A DNA stretch of 64,000 nucleotides from Bradyrhizobium iriomotense (lineage in GTDB: Bacteria; Pseudomonadota; Alphaproteobacteria; Rhizobiales; Xanthobacteraceae): NCBI RefSeq assembly GCF_030160715.1, contig NZ_BSOW01000003.1, positions 186,001 to 250,000 on the forward strand. Reading direction: 5' to 3'. The position numbers and the translations under genes are program-made. Numbering within the stretch: the stretch's first letter is position 1; every line of letters begins with the position of its first letter. Shown in pieces: positions 1-8,550 of this stretch. The notes below the pieces were generated by a model. It saw only the letters and a list, made by a program, of their open reading frames with translations, did not search any database and had not been told where the DNA came from.

Positions 1-1
1 C

Positions 2-283
2 TCCAAGGCCGCGGTGCACCACCTGACCAAGTCGCTTGCCGCGGAATGGGGTGCGCGGGGCATCCGCGTCAACGCGGTGGCTCCGACCTATATCGAGACG
101 CCGCTGAACGCCTTCGTGAAGAGCAATCCCAAAATGTATGACGCCTGGATCGGTGGAACTCCGATGGCGCGGATGGGGCAGGTGGAGGAGATCGCCTCGG
201 TCGTGCTGTTCCTGGCCTCTGAGGCCGCGAGCCTGATGACGGGCAGCATCGTGCTAGTGGATGGCGGTTACACTTGCTGGTAG
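2..283 (+). CDS. SDR family oxidoreductase, C-terminal part (5' end outside window)
   Basis: Only the C-terminal ~93 residues of a short-chain dehydrogenase/reductase are present; the reading frame is open to the left edge. The first visible codons encode SKAAV, which is the end of the YxxxK active-site motif of classical SDRs. It is followed by the family's conserved RVNAVAPTYIETP segment and the C-terminal LVDGGY motif. SDRs oxidise or reduce alcohols and carbonyls with NAD(P)(H) in the cytoplasm. The gene lies 28 bases before a D-ribulokinase-like gene and probably in the same operon, so a polyol dehydrogenase feeding that kinase is a reasonable inference. The substrate cannot be read from the sequence. 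Confidence 0.9.
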   Translation, partial: SKAAVHHLTKSLAAEWGARGIRVNAVAPTYIETPLNAFVKSNPKMYDAWIGGTPMARMGQVEEIASVVLFLASEAASLMTGSIVLVDGGYTCW

Positions 284-311
284 GCTTGCGTCAAAATTGA
301 CGGGAGCGACA

Positions 312-1973
312 ATGCCGCAGGCGTATATCGGTGTCGACGTCGGGACGACCAGCACGCGGGCTGGAGTTTTCGACGAGGCCGGCAATCTTCTGGCAACCGC
401 GCGGCATCCGATCAGGAACTGGCATGAGGCCGGCGACATCGTCGAGCAGTCGTCGTCGGACATCTGGGACGCCTGCGCGAGATCTGTCCGCGCGGCCATG
501 GCAGAGGCGGGGATAGCGCCCGATATCGTGAGAGGCATCGGCTTCGATGCCACTTGCTCGCTGGTCGCGCTCGGCAAGGACGGCGAGCCGGTCACGGTCA
601 GCACCTCCGGCGACAGCCAGCGCAACGTCATCGTCTGGATGGATCATCGCGCCACGACCGAGGCGCGTCTGATCAACGAGACGCAGGATGATGTGCTGCG
701 CTATGTCGGCGGGTCGATCTCGCCCGAGATGGAGATGCCGAAGCTCTTGTGGCTGAAGCGGCATCTGCGCCAGAGTTTTGATGCCGCCGGCCATTTCTTC
801 GACCTTGCGGACTATCTGACCTGGCGCGCGACCGGTTCGCTCCAGCGTTCAACCTGCACGGTAACCTGCAAATGGAACTATCTGGCGCATGATGGCGGCG
901 GCTGGAGTGCGCCGTTCTTCCAGCGCATCGGGCTGTCGGACTTCGTCGCCGAAAAATATGCCCGGATCGGTACCGAGATCGTCGCGCCGGGCACGCGGCT
1001 CGGCTCCGGCCTGACCCGCGCGGCGGCGGCTGATCTGGGATTGAGTGCGGGCACGCCGGTCGGCGCGTCGTTGATCGATGCCCACGCCGGCGGCATCGGT
1101 GCGATCGGCGGACGCGACGGCTCGGGCGGCACTGCCGATGTCAGTGACCGTCTCGCCTACATCATGGGGACATCGGCCTGCATCATGGCGACGACCACGG
1201 AGCCGTGCTTCGTTCCCGGCGTGTGGGGGCCCTATTACTCCGGCATGGTGCCGAATTTCTGGCTGAACGAGGGTGGGCAGTCGGCTGCGGGCGCCGCAAT
1301 CGATCATCTTCTGAAGTCGCATGCGGGATATGCCGAGGCGAGCGCGGCCGCGCGCAAGGACGGGCTAGATATCATCGACTTCCTGGAGAAGCGCATCATC
1401 GCGCGCGCGGGCGATGTGAGCCGAGCGGCGCAGCTGGCGCGCGATATCCACGTGCTGCCGGAGTTCATCGGCAACCGCTCGCCTTACGCCGATCCCGATA
1501 CGCGCGCGGTGATCGCGGGCCTCGATCTCGATACCGACATCGGCGCGATGGAGCGCCTTTTCGTCGCCGGGCTCTGCGGTCTTGCCTACGGTCTTGCCGA
1601 GGTGATCGAAGCCTTTGCCGCACACGGTGTTCACTCCAGCATCATGATCATGGGCGGTGGGGCGAGCCGCAGCCCGCTGGTGCGACAGATCATGGCGGAT
1701 ACCACGGGCCTGACCGTCGCGCTGCCGCAAACCAGGGAGCCGGTGCTGCTCGGTGCCGCGATGCTCGGCGCGGTCGCCGGCGGTGCCTTTGCCTCGATCG
1801 GCGAGACCATGGCAAAGATGTCGGCGCTCGGCCGCCTCAGCGAGCCGACGGCGCCGGGCATGGCCGAGTTTCACAGCCGCAAGCGGAAGGCCTATAAGAT
1901 GCTGCGCGAGGTCGACCGCGGCAGCCGCGAAGCGATGGCAGGCTTCGAGCCGACGCTGCCGAGACAAGGGTAG
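312..1973 (+). CDS. FGGY-family carbohydrate kinase, D-ribulokinase-like
   Basis: A 553-residue FGGY-family sugar kinase, which would phosphorylate a ketopentose or related sugar with ATP in the cytoplasm. The N-terminal phosphate-binding motif GVDVGTTSTRAG lies at residues 6-17. The C-terminal FGGY domain carries MGGGASRSP. The middle segments (PEMEMPKLLWLK, FFDLADYLTWRATG, CKWNYL) resemble the D-ribulokinase branch (human FGGY/yeast Ydr109c type) more than xylulokinase or glycerol kinase. I chose ATG 312 because the family-conserved start follows it directly; a further 17 in-frame upstream residues show no conservation. It sits between an SDR dehydrogenase and a PfkB kinase, suggesting a polyol/ketose catabolic operon. 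Substrate is inferred. Confidence 0.88.
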   Translation: MPQAYIGVDVGTTSTRAGVFDEAGNLLATARHPIRNWHEAGDIVEQSSSDIWDACARSVRAAMAEAGIAPDIVRGIGFDATCSLVALGKDGEPVTVSTSGDSQRNVIVWMDHRATTEARLINETQDDVLRYVGGSISPEMEMPKLLWLKRHLRQSFDAAGHFFDLADYLTWRATGSLQRSTCTVTCKWNYLAHDGGGWSAPFFQRIGLSDFVAEKYARIGTEIVAPGTRLGSGLTRAAAADLGLSAGTPVGASLIDAHAGGIGAIGGRDGSGGTADVSDRLAYIMGTSACIMATTTEPCFVPGVWGPYYSGMVPNFWLNEGGQSAAGAAIDHLLKSHAGYAEASAAARKDGLDIIDFLEKRIIARAGDVSRAAQLARDIHVLPEFIGNRSPYADPDTRAVIAGLDLDTDIGAMERLFVAGLCGLAYGLAEVIEAFAAHGVHSSIMIMGGGASRSPLVRQIMADTTGLTVALPQTREPVLLGAAMLGAVAGGAFASIGETMAKMSALGRLSEPTAPGMAEFHSRKRKAYKMLREVDRGSREAMAGFEPTLPRQG

Positions 1974-1975
1974 GG

Positions 1976-2908
1976 GTGATGCTGCTCAGTTGTGGCGATG
2001 CACTGATAGATTTCGTGCCGACGCGCGAAGCCGACGGCCGCGTGATGCCCGCGGTCGGCGGCTCCTGTCTCAACGTCGCGATCGGCATGGCGCGGCTGGG
2101 CGCGCCGACCGGCTTTGTCGGCGGTATCTCCAATGACATGTTCGGCCAGATGATCGCGGCGCAGGCCGAGGCCTCCGACGTCGTGCTCCGCTACGCCACG
2201 CGCAGCGATCACCAGACCACGCTCGCCTTCGTGCGTATCGTTGCCGGCGAGTCGCACTACGCCTTTTACGACGCCGATACCGCGACGAGGAACTGGACCT
2301 ATCAGCGCGGATCCATTCCGTTCGACACGATCGAAGCGATGCATGTCGGCTCGACCACGCTGGTCAACGACACCGGTGCGGCCGAGACCCAGGCGCTGAT
2401 CGCAGACGCGAGGGCGTCCTCGACCATCGCGTTCGACCCGAACTGCCGGCCCAACCTCGTCAAGGACAAGCCGTCATATATCGTGCGCATGGCAGGCTTC
2501 GCTGCGAACGCCGATATCGTCCGCATGTCCGACGTCGATTTCGCTTATCTCTATGGTGACGAGCCGTACGACCAGAGGGTCGATGCGTTGCTTGGGCAAA
2601 GCGCGAGCCTCGTCGTCATTACCCGTGGCATCGACGGCGCCGTCGCCTGGCACAAGACGGCGGGGAAGATCGAGGTCGCCGCGCCCAAGGTGACGGTCGC
2701 CGACACGATCGGCGCCGGCGACAGCTTTCAGGCGGCGCTGCTGTTCGCCCTGCACAAGCAGGAGCGTCTACGCCGCCAGCAGCTCGGGGATATCGGCGCC
2801 GACGAGCTGCGCCGCGCGCTGTCCTTCGCGGCCAATTGCGCGGGCTTCACCTGCACCCGCCCCGGCGCCGATCCGCCACGCCTGAGCGAGATCGACTGGC
2901 GCTGGTGA
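1976..2908 (+). CDS. PfkB-family carbohydrate kinase (fructokinase-like)
   Basis: A 310-residue ribokinase/PfkB-family kinase. The N-terminal CGDALIDFVP and VGGSCLNVAIGMARLG segments form the sugar-binding half. The C-terminal ADTIGAGDSFQAALL contains the anion hole and catalytic Asp of the PfkB signature 2. Length is normal for fructokinases. It starts two bases after the FGGY kinase stop, with GTG 1976 or ATG 1979 as the start, so the two kinases are almost certainly co-transcribed. Fructose or a related ketose is the likely substrate, inferred from family resemblance. The gene ends 25 bases from the convergent Argonaute gene. Confidence 0.88.
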   Translation: MMLLSCGDALIDFVPTREADGRVMPAVGGSCLNVAIGMARLGAPTGFVGGISNDMFGQMIAAQAEASDVVLRYATRSDHQTTLAFVRIVAGESHYAFYDADTATRNWTYQRGSIPFDTIEAMHVGSTTLVNDTGAAETQALIADARASSTIAFDPNCRPNLVKDKPSYIVRMAGFAANADIVRMSDVDFAYLYGDEPYDQRVDALLGQSASLVVITRGIDGAVAWHKTAGKIEVAAPKVTVADTIGAGDSFQAALLFALHKQERLRRQQLGDIGADELRRALSFAANCAGFTCTRPGADPPRLSEIDWRW

Positions 2909-2933
2909 AGAGCCCTGAGCGGGGCCGGCTCGA

Positions 2934-4487
2934 TCAAACGTAGAACTTGAATGGTTGCTTCTCGGCGCCTTTAGCGCTGCCCATAGACAGTACGTCACCG
3001 ACCTTGTCCGCAAAGCGCACGGTTACCGGAAGGCCGTCGTTGAAGTTACAGGCGTTGTAGTTGATCTTGGTCAGGCCCATGATGTCGCCGAGAACATCTT
3101 CCAGATGCGGCATTTCTCGACTGCTCCGCAAGACGGAGATGAAGATCGGATTGGGCGTCTCGGGGCCGATGTAGGTGTCAAGCTGCGGCACGTAGCCCGT
3201 CGTCCAAAGGTATGCGTTATGCGCATCCAGGATGATGGCGGTGCCCCGCAGGACTGGATAGTCGCCGTTGCGGAACAGCTTAGTCTCGCCATATGTCGTC
3301 TTAATTCGCACGCCGACGAGTGTCGTTTCCTTCGGCACGGCACTCTCAAATGCTTTCCACTCATCATCCTGAAAAGTTGTACGTCCATGAATGAAGAGTT
3401 CTTTTGGGGGGCCGCCGTGCTTCCCGTCGTAGGTGTCGAGAACTTGCTTGATGAGGTTCTTCGCGGCATCCGGCTGTAGGTGAAATTCATTGCGGCCTGT
3501 CTGCCAAGGACCATTGGCGCCACGGAAGACCACGCCGTCACCTTCGGCAAGAAACATTTGTGCGGCACAGCATGCGTGCTCGCTCGGGTCGTTGGGCAGA
3601 ACCTTGTAGACAAGACCGATGTAGGCAACGCCCTGCCGTGCACTCGCCAATTTCCAGGGCGGCTCCGCCTGGGTTTTGTAATAGAGCCCAGTGGCAAGAT
3701 TCCAGCCGACCGTTGCTGCGTCCTGCAGACGCCGTGATTGGTATCCAGCCTTGTTTAGGAACGCTTCAGGGGCGAGTGTCGTCTCGCGGATAAGTTGGGA
3801 CGTGAAGTTGAGCTTGAGGAATGCAGCCTTCGCCTGCCGGTGGAAATCAGGAATGTCGTCGAAGATTTCCTCCCCGGCTTGATCGATCACCTCTTCGAGC
3901 AAAGGCAGATCCGCGCGTTCAACTTGCTTCTTGCCGAAATCGCCCTTCACAAGGGCCAAACCGGTGCGCTTCGCCTTTGGCTTACAGCGCTCGAAAACGA
4001 GCTCTGGCAAGATGAGGATCCAAACATCAATCGTTCGTTCCTCGTTCTTTGTATGGTGTCGCACCTTGCTGGTATAGACATCGATCGCTTTACTTACGGC
4101 TTCGTGCAAGTTCAACGTTCGGGTGGCTTTGTCGAGTTCTTTGAAGTCGATCTCGTAGGCCACGATTTCCGCTGGGTCGAAGGAGATGTTGAAAGCTTCT
4201 TCAATCCCCGGAAAATTCGAAAGATGAAGCCGGTTCTTCTTTTCACCGCGCTTCGGCGGCGGGACTTCAATCCGATGCTTGATCTTTTCCGCCCACGTCT
4301 TGAAGTGGGCTATGCCCTCAGCGCGACCGATGACGCCTATTGAAATCTGCGGCGTCTTTGACGGCTTGCGATGCGGACCATAGAGGAAGAGCCCGTCTTT
4401 CGGATAGGGACTGGTTTGATCGTAAAAGAACCCGAGTGGCGGCTCTGGGATATGCAGGACCGGGAGCGAGGTCTCGTCGAACTTCAT
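2934..4487 (-). CDS. Short prokaryotic Argonaute (MID-PIWI), SPARTA-type
   Basis: A 517-residue protein with the size and layout of short prokaryotic Argonautes: MID then PIWI, with no N or PAZ domain. Region ~150-260 (HRQAK at 216-220, SQLIRE at 230-235) fits a MID guide-end pocket. Region ~285-517 fits PIWI. The strand that in active Argonautes carries the first catalytic Asp reads YIGLVYKV (289-296), without Asp, so target cleavage is not expected. The ATG overlaps the stop of the upstream TIR-APAZ gene as ATGA (4484-4487), so the pair is translationally coupled. In known SPARTA systems the Argonaute uses guide RNA to detect invader DNA and activates the TIR partner, which depletes NAD+. 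Base composition is poorer in G+C than the flanks, suggesting horizontal transfer. Assignment is by recognition of the two-gene pattern and motifs. Confidence 0.87.
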   Translation of the reverse strand: MKFDETSLPVLHIPEPPLGFFYDQTSPYPKDGLFLYGPHRKPSKTPQISIGVIGRAEGIAHFKTWAEKIKHRIEVPPPKRGEKKNRLHLSNFPGIEEAFNISFDPAEIVAYEIDFKELDKATRTLNLHEAVSKAIDVYTSKVRHHTKNEERTIDVWILILPELVFERCKPKAKRTGLALVKGDFGKKQVERADLPLLEEVIDQAGEEIFDDIPDFHRQAKAAFLKLNFTSQLIRETTLAPEAFLNKAGYQSRRLQDAATVGWNLATGLYYKTQAEPPWKLASARQGVAYIGLVYKVLPNDPSEHACCAAQMFLAEGDGVVFRGANGPWQTGRNEFHLQPDAAKNLIKQVLDTYDGKHGGPPKELFIHGRTTFQDDEWKAFESAVPKETTLVGVRIKTTYGETKLFRNGDYPVLRGTAIILDAHNAYLWTTGYVPQLDTYIGPETPNPIFISVLRSSREMPHLEDVLGDIMGLTKINYNACNFNDGLPVTVRFADKVGDVLSMGSAKGAEKQPFKFYV

Positions 4488-5872
4488 TCGGTATCCTCGT
4501 CGTCAGGAGGCGGACCGCTAAGCGTCGAGTCGTCTGCCTCTTCCGCGGCGTCGTCGACCTCATCAGGCAAATCGGTCGTTACTGGTGAGGTAAAGAAAAT
4601 AGGTACCGCCTCCAGCTTTATGGCTGCATCTGAGCCCAGCGCCAATTTGATACAGGGAGAATCGCCGATGAGCAGTTCAAGGAAGGCTCGGAGTCGACCG
4701 TGCCATTGCTTGTTGCGCCAGCCCTTGCAGACAGAACGACGCAAGCGGTGTTGCGCGGCAGTGTCCTTGATGACCGGCCCGGCCTCCTCGCCGTTTACTT
4801 CCGAAAACAGAACGCGTGATTTCAGCTTGTAGTGATAGTAGGGCCAGAATGCCGGCGTTGCGGTTACGCCGTAAGACCAGACATGCTTCTTGGCGATGTT
4901 CCGCAGCATCGAGGAGTGTTTCTCACCTTGGACACCCCAGGGAATGCGTTGGCCAATCGCAGCCTGATCTTTCGTAATGTGGAAGGCGCTACTGCTCGAG
5001 TACTCGAACCGGAGCAATCCAGCCTTTACTGCCCAGCTTTCCCACGCCTCGCGAAAGATGGTTTGAACCCAATTGGATGCCTCGCGTGCCCGAATTGAGC
5101 GATCCGGGATACCATTTTTGACGAAGGACAACAGATCCGTCTCGGAGACCAACTCGAACGTCCCGACATCCGCGAGTTTCTTGGTTACGTCATCCAGCGA
5201 TGCGAAGGAGAAGAAACCGCGTTCATGAACATGTGCATGATAGTCAAACTTTGCGCACGCTTTCGCGAACTGACTATGATCAATCGCGCCTTTGGGTGAA
5301 AAGTACCGGATTTGATCGGGCACCTCGACGACGCGCAGCCAATTGGATGTGAGGGACTCAGGCTCGTTCTTGATCTGAACGGCGTCGCGTTGCCGATACT
5401 GCTCCCAATTTGGACTGATCCGCACGGTAGAGGTGTCACATGGGATGCCCTGTTTCTCCAACGTAGCGAGCAGCTGATTCAGACCAGAAGCCCAGCTCTT
5501 GGAAAAATCGACATACTGAAGTTCGCCGATGCCGAAGATCTTCTTGTAGGGTTCAAGCCGGAGCGGGATGATGAATTTGGGGTCCTTGAGCTCTCTCGCC
5601 AGATCCTCGGCGATTCCGATCTCTTCCTGCACGCCGTTTCGAGTGAGGGTCGAATCCCGCCCGCACAACAGCATCTTGATTGCTTTGGATTGCAATGTTG
5701 TTGTCAGCTCCTGCCGCCAACGTGTACCAGGATCAAGCCGAATGATATCCGCGTAGACGGCGTAGCCCGCAGCTTCCAGGCGCGGTGCCAGCCAAAGCGC
5801 AAATTCGTCATCGCCGGGAGTTGCTTTACTTATGAAAACAACGTTCCTCTGCGGAACAGGATTTTCAGCCAT
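4484..5872 (-). CDS. TIR-APAZ protein, effector of SPARTA-type Argonaute system
   Basis: A 462-residue protein. Residues ~8-140 are a TIR domain: [14 protein letters not shown] at 11-24, a [10 protein letters not shown] loop at 40-49, and [12 protein letters not shown] at 80-91. E84 of that last segment aligns, from memory of the family, with the catalytic NADase Glu of SPARTA TIRs. Residues ~165-462 form a long C-terminal region with the position and length of an APAZ domain, the partner surface for short Argonautes. The next gene is a short Argonaute, overlapping by 4 bases. Expected role: NAD+ hydrolysis and abortive infection when the Argonaute senses foreign DNA. ATG 5872 directly follows a TTG (5875); neither has a clear Shine-Dalgarno sequence. 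The gene is G+C-poor relative to neighbours. Confidence 0.86.
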   Translation of the reverse strand: MAENPVPQRNVVFISKATPGDDEFALWLAPRLEAAGYAVYADIIRLDPGTRWRQELTTTLQSKAIKMLLCGRDSTLTRNGVQEEIGIAEDLARELKDPKFIIPLRLEPYKKIFGIGELQYVDFSKSWASGLNQLLATLEKQGIPCDTSTVRISPNWEQYRQRDAVQIKNEPESLTSNWLRVVEVPDQIRYFSPKGAIDHSQFAKACAKFDYHAHVHERGFFSFASLDDVTKKLADVGTFELVSETDLLSFVKNGIPDRSIRAREASNWVQTIFREAWESWAVKAGLLRFEYSSSSAFHITKDQAAIGQRIPWGVQGEKHSSMLRNIAKKHVWSYGVTATPAFWPYYHYKLKSRVLFSEVNGEEAGPVIKDTAAQHRLRRSVCKGWRNKQWHGRLRAFLELLIGDSPCIKLALGSDAAIKLEAVPIFFTSPVTTDLPDEVDDAAEEADDSTLSGPPPDDEDTE

Positions 5873-6018
5873 CAAAATAGTCGATCAGCCCGAATCACAG
5901 CCTATGCGTGCGTCAAGCCTACACCCGAATCGGAAAATCCGCCGAATCGGGGATTCTACTGGACCTACAAGCACTTGTTTCGGTGCAAGGGACATTGGAA
6001 CGGGTAGCTCCACGCGCG
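5873..6018 (-). promoter_or_regulatory. Upstream region of the SPARTA pair with small palindromes
   Basis: This 146-base gap lies between the TIR-APAZ start and the 3' end of the LysR gene and must hold the promoter of the defence pair. It contains two copies of the odd palindrome CCGAATCGG (5935-5943 and 5952-5960), a partial copy CCGAATC (5889-5895), and the 12-base inverted repeat ACAAGCACTTGT (5977-5988). On the minus strand a TAGAAT-like -10 lies near 5964-5969, but no convincing -35 at standard spacing was found. Any operator role is inference. Confidence 0.4.
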
Positions 6019-6912
6019 TCAGATTCGCGCGACGGCTTTCTCGGCGCATTTGAGAAAGCTTCGGATCAGCGGGCTCTGCGTATCGCGCCGCCAGCAGACC
6101 GCGATCTCGATGGCGTCGGTCGCGTCAAGGAACGGCCTGAACACGATGCCGCGCGGCGCAGCAAGCTGCGCGCACGCCGGAAGGATCGCAACACCTTCGC
6201 CGGCCAGCACGAGGCTCAGCGCGGAGTGCACGGTCTCGACCCGGCTCGCGATCGGCATCACCACCTGATGCCGTCGCAAGAGCGCCGCGACCGCGGAGGA
6301 GGTCGGCTCTTCGTCGGGCCGCGGCAGCGCGACGAGCGGTCGCCCCTGCAATCTCGTCACCGGCACGGCCGCAAGTCGAGCGAGCGGCGAACGCGCCGGA
6401 ACGGCAAGCATCAGCCGCTGGCTGCCGATCTGGCTTGCCTGAATCTCGGGATGGCGGATCGCGGGCATGCACAGGGCGGCTGCGACGGTGCGGTCGAGCA
6501 GCATGCTCTCTCGCGTCGATGCGCTCAACTCGACGAAGTCGAGATCGACCCCCGGCAGCGACCGGCGCAATTCCGGAACGAGCCGCGGCAGGACCGCGTT
6601 GGCAAGGACGAACATGTATCCGACCGCGAGGCGACCGCGTCGCCCGGCCGCTACGGCGCGCGCGGCCTCGACGCCCTCGTCGGCGAGCGCGAGGGCTTCG
6701 CTTGCCCGCGACAACAGCGCGAGCCCCGCTTCGGTGAGGTCCATGCCGCGCGTGCCGCGATGGAACAGGGGCGTCCCAATCTCGGCCTCGAGCTTGCGAA
6801 TCTGGACCGAGAGCGGTGGCTGCGCCATCCGCAACCGCTCCGCAGCCTTGCCGACGCTGCGCTCTTCGGCCACCGCCACGAAGTAGCGGAGCCGGCGAAG
6901 ATCCATGGGCAT
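6019..6912 (-). CDS. LysR-family transcriptional regulator
   Basis: A ~297-residue LysR-type regulator. The N-terminal winged helix-turn-helix is typical (DLRRLRYFVAVAEE, then AAERLRMAQPPLSVQIRKLE), followed by a periplasmic-binding-protein-like effector domain. ATG 6912 or 6906 is the start: the family-conserved sequence begins there, while longer in-frame versions would run across the intergenic region into the amidase start. It is divergent from the amidase/peptide-transporter operon, with ~120 bases between, so it most likely regulates that operon and itself. The inducer is unknown. Confidence 0.9.
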   Translation of the reverse strand: MPMDLRRLRYFVAVAEERSVGKAAERLRMAQPPLSVQIRKLEAEIGTPLFHRGTRGMDLTEAGLALLSRASEALALADEGVEAARAVAAGRRGRLAVGYMFVLANAVLPRLVPELRRSLPGVDLDFVELSASTRESMLLDRTVAAALCMPAIRHPEIQASQIGSQRLMLAVPARSPLARLAAVPVTRLQGRPLVALPRPDEEPTSSAVAALLRRHQVVMPIASRVETVHSALSLVLAGEGVAILPACAQLAAPRGIVFRPFLDATDAIEIAVCWRRDTQSPLIRSFLKCAEKAVARI

Positions 6913-7031
6913 ACTGAAAACGTATGGGTTGGCTGTCAAAATCGTATTGGACGGCGAGTTAACCTGGGTGTCATTCTCGCTGTCAATGCCATCGGCCAAC
7001 GGGGGCCGGCTTTCCGGAGCATGGTTTGACA

Positions 7032-8453
7032 ATGAACAGCGACCTTTGCCTGCTGTCCGCGGTGGATCTCCGCGACCTCATTGTCCGCAAGCAGGCCTCG
7101 CCGGTCGAGATCGCCCGTGCGGTGCTCGCCCGCGCCGAAGCATTGCAGCCGAAGCTGAACTGTTTCATCACGCTGTGCGGCGACGAGGCGATCGCGCAGG
7201 CCCGCGAAGCGGAGCGCAAGGTGATGGCGGGCGAGCCGCTCGGCCTGCTTCACGGCATTCCCGTCACGATCAAGGACATCGTCAACACCAAGGGCGTGAA
7301 GACCACCTTCGGCGCCGTCCCCTACAAGGACAATGTGCCGGAGGAGGACGCCGTGGCGGTGGCGCGGCTGCGCACCCATGGCGCGATCCTGATCGGCAAG
7401 ACCACGACGCCGGAGTTCGGCAGCAAATGCTTGACCGACTCGCCGCTGTTCGGCCGCACCCGCAACGCCTGGAGCGCCGAGCGCTCCTCCGGCGGCTCCA
7501 GCGGCGGCGCTGCGGTGGCGGTTGCGAGCGGCATCGCGCCGCTGGCGATCGCAACCGATGGCGGCGGCTCGACCCGGATTCCTGCCGCCTGCAACGGCGT
7601 CGTCGGCTTGAAGCAGAGCAACGGCGTGATCCCGCACAGCCAGGTGCAGGATGCCTTCGGCAACCAGACCTATGTCACGCCGACCACGCGCACCGTCGCC
7701 GACACCGCCTTGATGATGCAGGCCATGGCCGGGGAGGATGCCTGCGATCCCTGGTCGATCGGTCTTGCCGCGCCCGATTTCATCGGCACGGCCGCGCCGC
7801 GCGGCGATCTGCGCGGACAGAAGGTCATGTACTGCCTTTCGCCGCCCGGACGTCCCGTCTCGGCCGATGTCGCCGGTGCCTTCAAGGCAAGCCTCGACCG
7901 GCTGGCGGGTCTCGGCGCGGAGCTCGAAGAGTTTTCCGGCGAGGGGTTCGACATCGAGCCGATCTGGCGCGCGATCAACCACACGGTCTGGCGGACGCGT
8001 TTCTCCAAGCTCGCGGCCGACCACAAGGACGAACTGAGCGAAGCGTTCCTCAAGCAGCTCGCGCTCGCCACGAAGGTGAGCGGCGTCGACTACCAGGAGG
8101 CGATGTTTGCGCGCACTTCGTTATTCCGCCGCGTGCAATCGCTGCTCGCGCGCGGCCATCTGCTGGCCATGCCGACCCTGACCCGGACCGCGCTACCGAT
8201 CGACCAGGACCTGTTCGGCAGCATCGAGATCGACGGCAGGAGCTTTGACAGCGTCCGGCCGCATTGGTTCCCCTGGACCATGCTGTTCAACATGACCGGT
8301 CACCCCGCGATCAGCCTGCCTTGCGGGTTCGGCCGGGACGGGTTGCCGATCGGCCTTCAGCTCGTCGGCCGCTTCCGCGGCGATGCCGAGCTGTTGCGTG
8401 TGAGCGCGCTGTTCGAGGCCTCGCATGATCTCTTGTCCCGCCGGCCCGGCTGA
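7032..8453 (+). CDS. Amidase (amidase signature family)
   Basis: A 473-residue amidase-signature hydrolase of normal family length, cleaving C-N amide bonds in the cytoplasm. The Ser-cisSer-Lys triad is visible: K81 in the TIKD motif, S156 in GGSSGG, and nucleophile S180 in DGGGSTR. The 24-residue spacing between the two serines matches the family. I chose ATG 7032 over an in-frame TTG two codons upstream. It is followed by a complete dipeptide-type ABC transporter, so it probably hydrolyses an amide imported by that system. It is divergent from a LysR gene, the likely regulator. The exact substrate cannot be read. Confidence 0.92.
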   Translation: MNSDLCLLSAVDLRDLIVRKQASPVEIARAVLARAEALQPKLNCFITLCGDEAIAQAREAERKVMAGEPLGLLHGIPVTIKDIVNTKGVKTTFGAVPYKDNVPEEDAVAVARLRTHGAILIGKTTTPEFGSKCLTDSPLFGRTRNAWSAERSSGGSSGGAAVAVASGIAPLAIATDGGGSTRIPAACNGVVGLKQSNGVIPHSQVQDAFGNQTYVTPTTRTVADTALMMQAMAGEDACDPWSIGLAAPDFIGTAAPRGDLRGQKVMYCLSPPGRPVSADVAGAFKASLDRLAGLGAELEEFSGEGFDIEPIWRAINHTVWRTRFSKLAADHKDELSEAFLKQLALATKVSGVDYQEAMFARTSLFRRVQSLLARGHLLAMPTLTRTALPIDQDLFGSIEIDGRSFDSVRPHWFPWTMLFNMTGHPAISLPCGFGRDGLPIGLQLVGRFRGDAELLRVSALFEASHDLLSRRPG

Positions 8454-8550
8454 AGTGGGACACATGCAGCAAGGGGCTTGCGCCCGGCGCCGGGACATGT
8501 TGATCGTGCCAAGGGAAGCCTGACCCCGTGAGCCCTGAACCCGAGAGCGC

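Noticed and set aside
2934..4487. Long, cleaving Argonaute
   Set aside because: At 517 residues it lacks room for N and PAZ domains, and the first catalytic-strand Asp is missing.
4484..5872. TIR protein as a Thoeris (ThsB) component
   Set aside because: The long C-terminal region and the directly coupled Argonaute gene fit TIR-APAZ; no ThsA-like gene is nearby.
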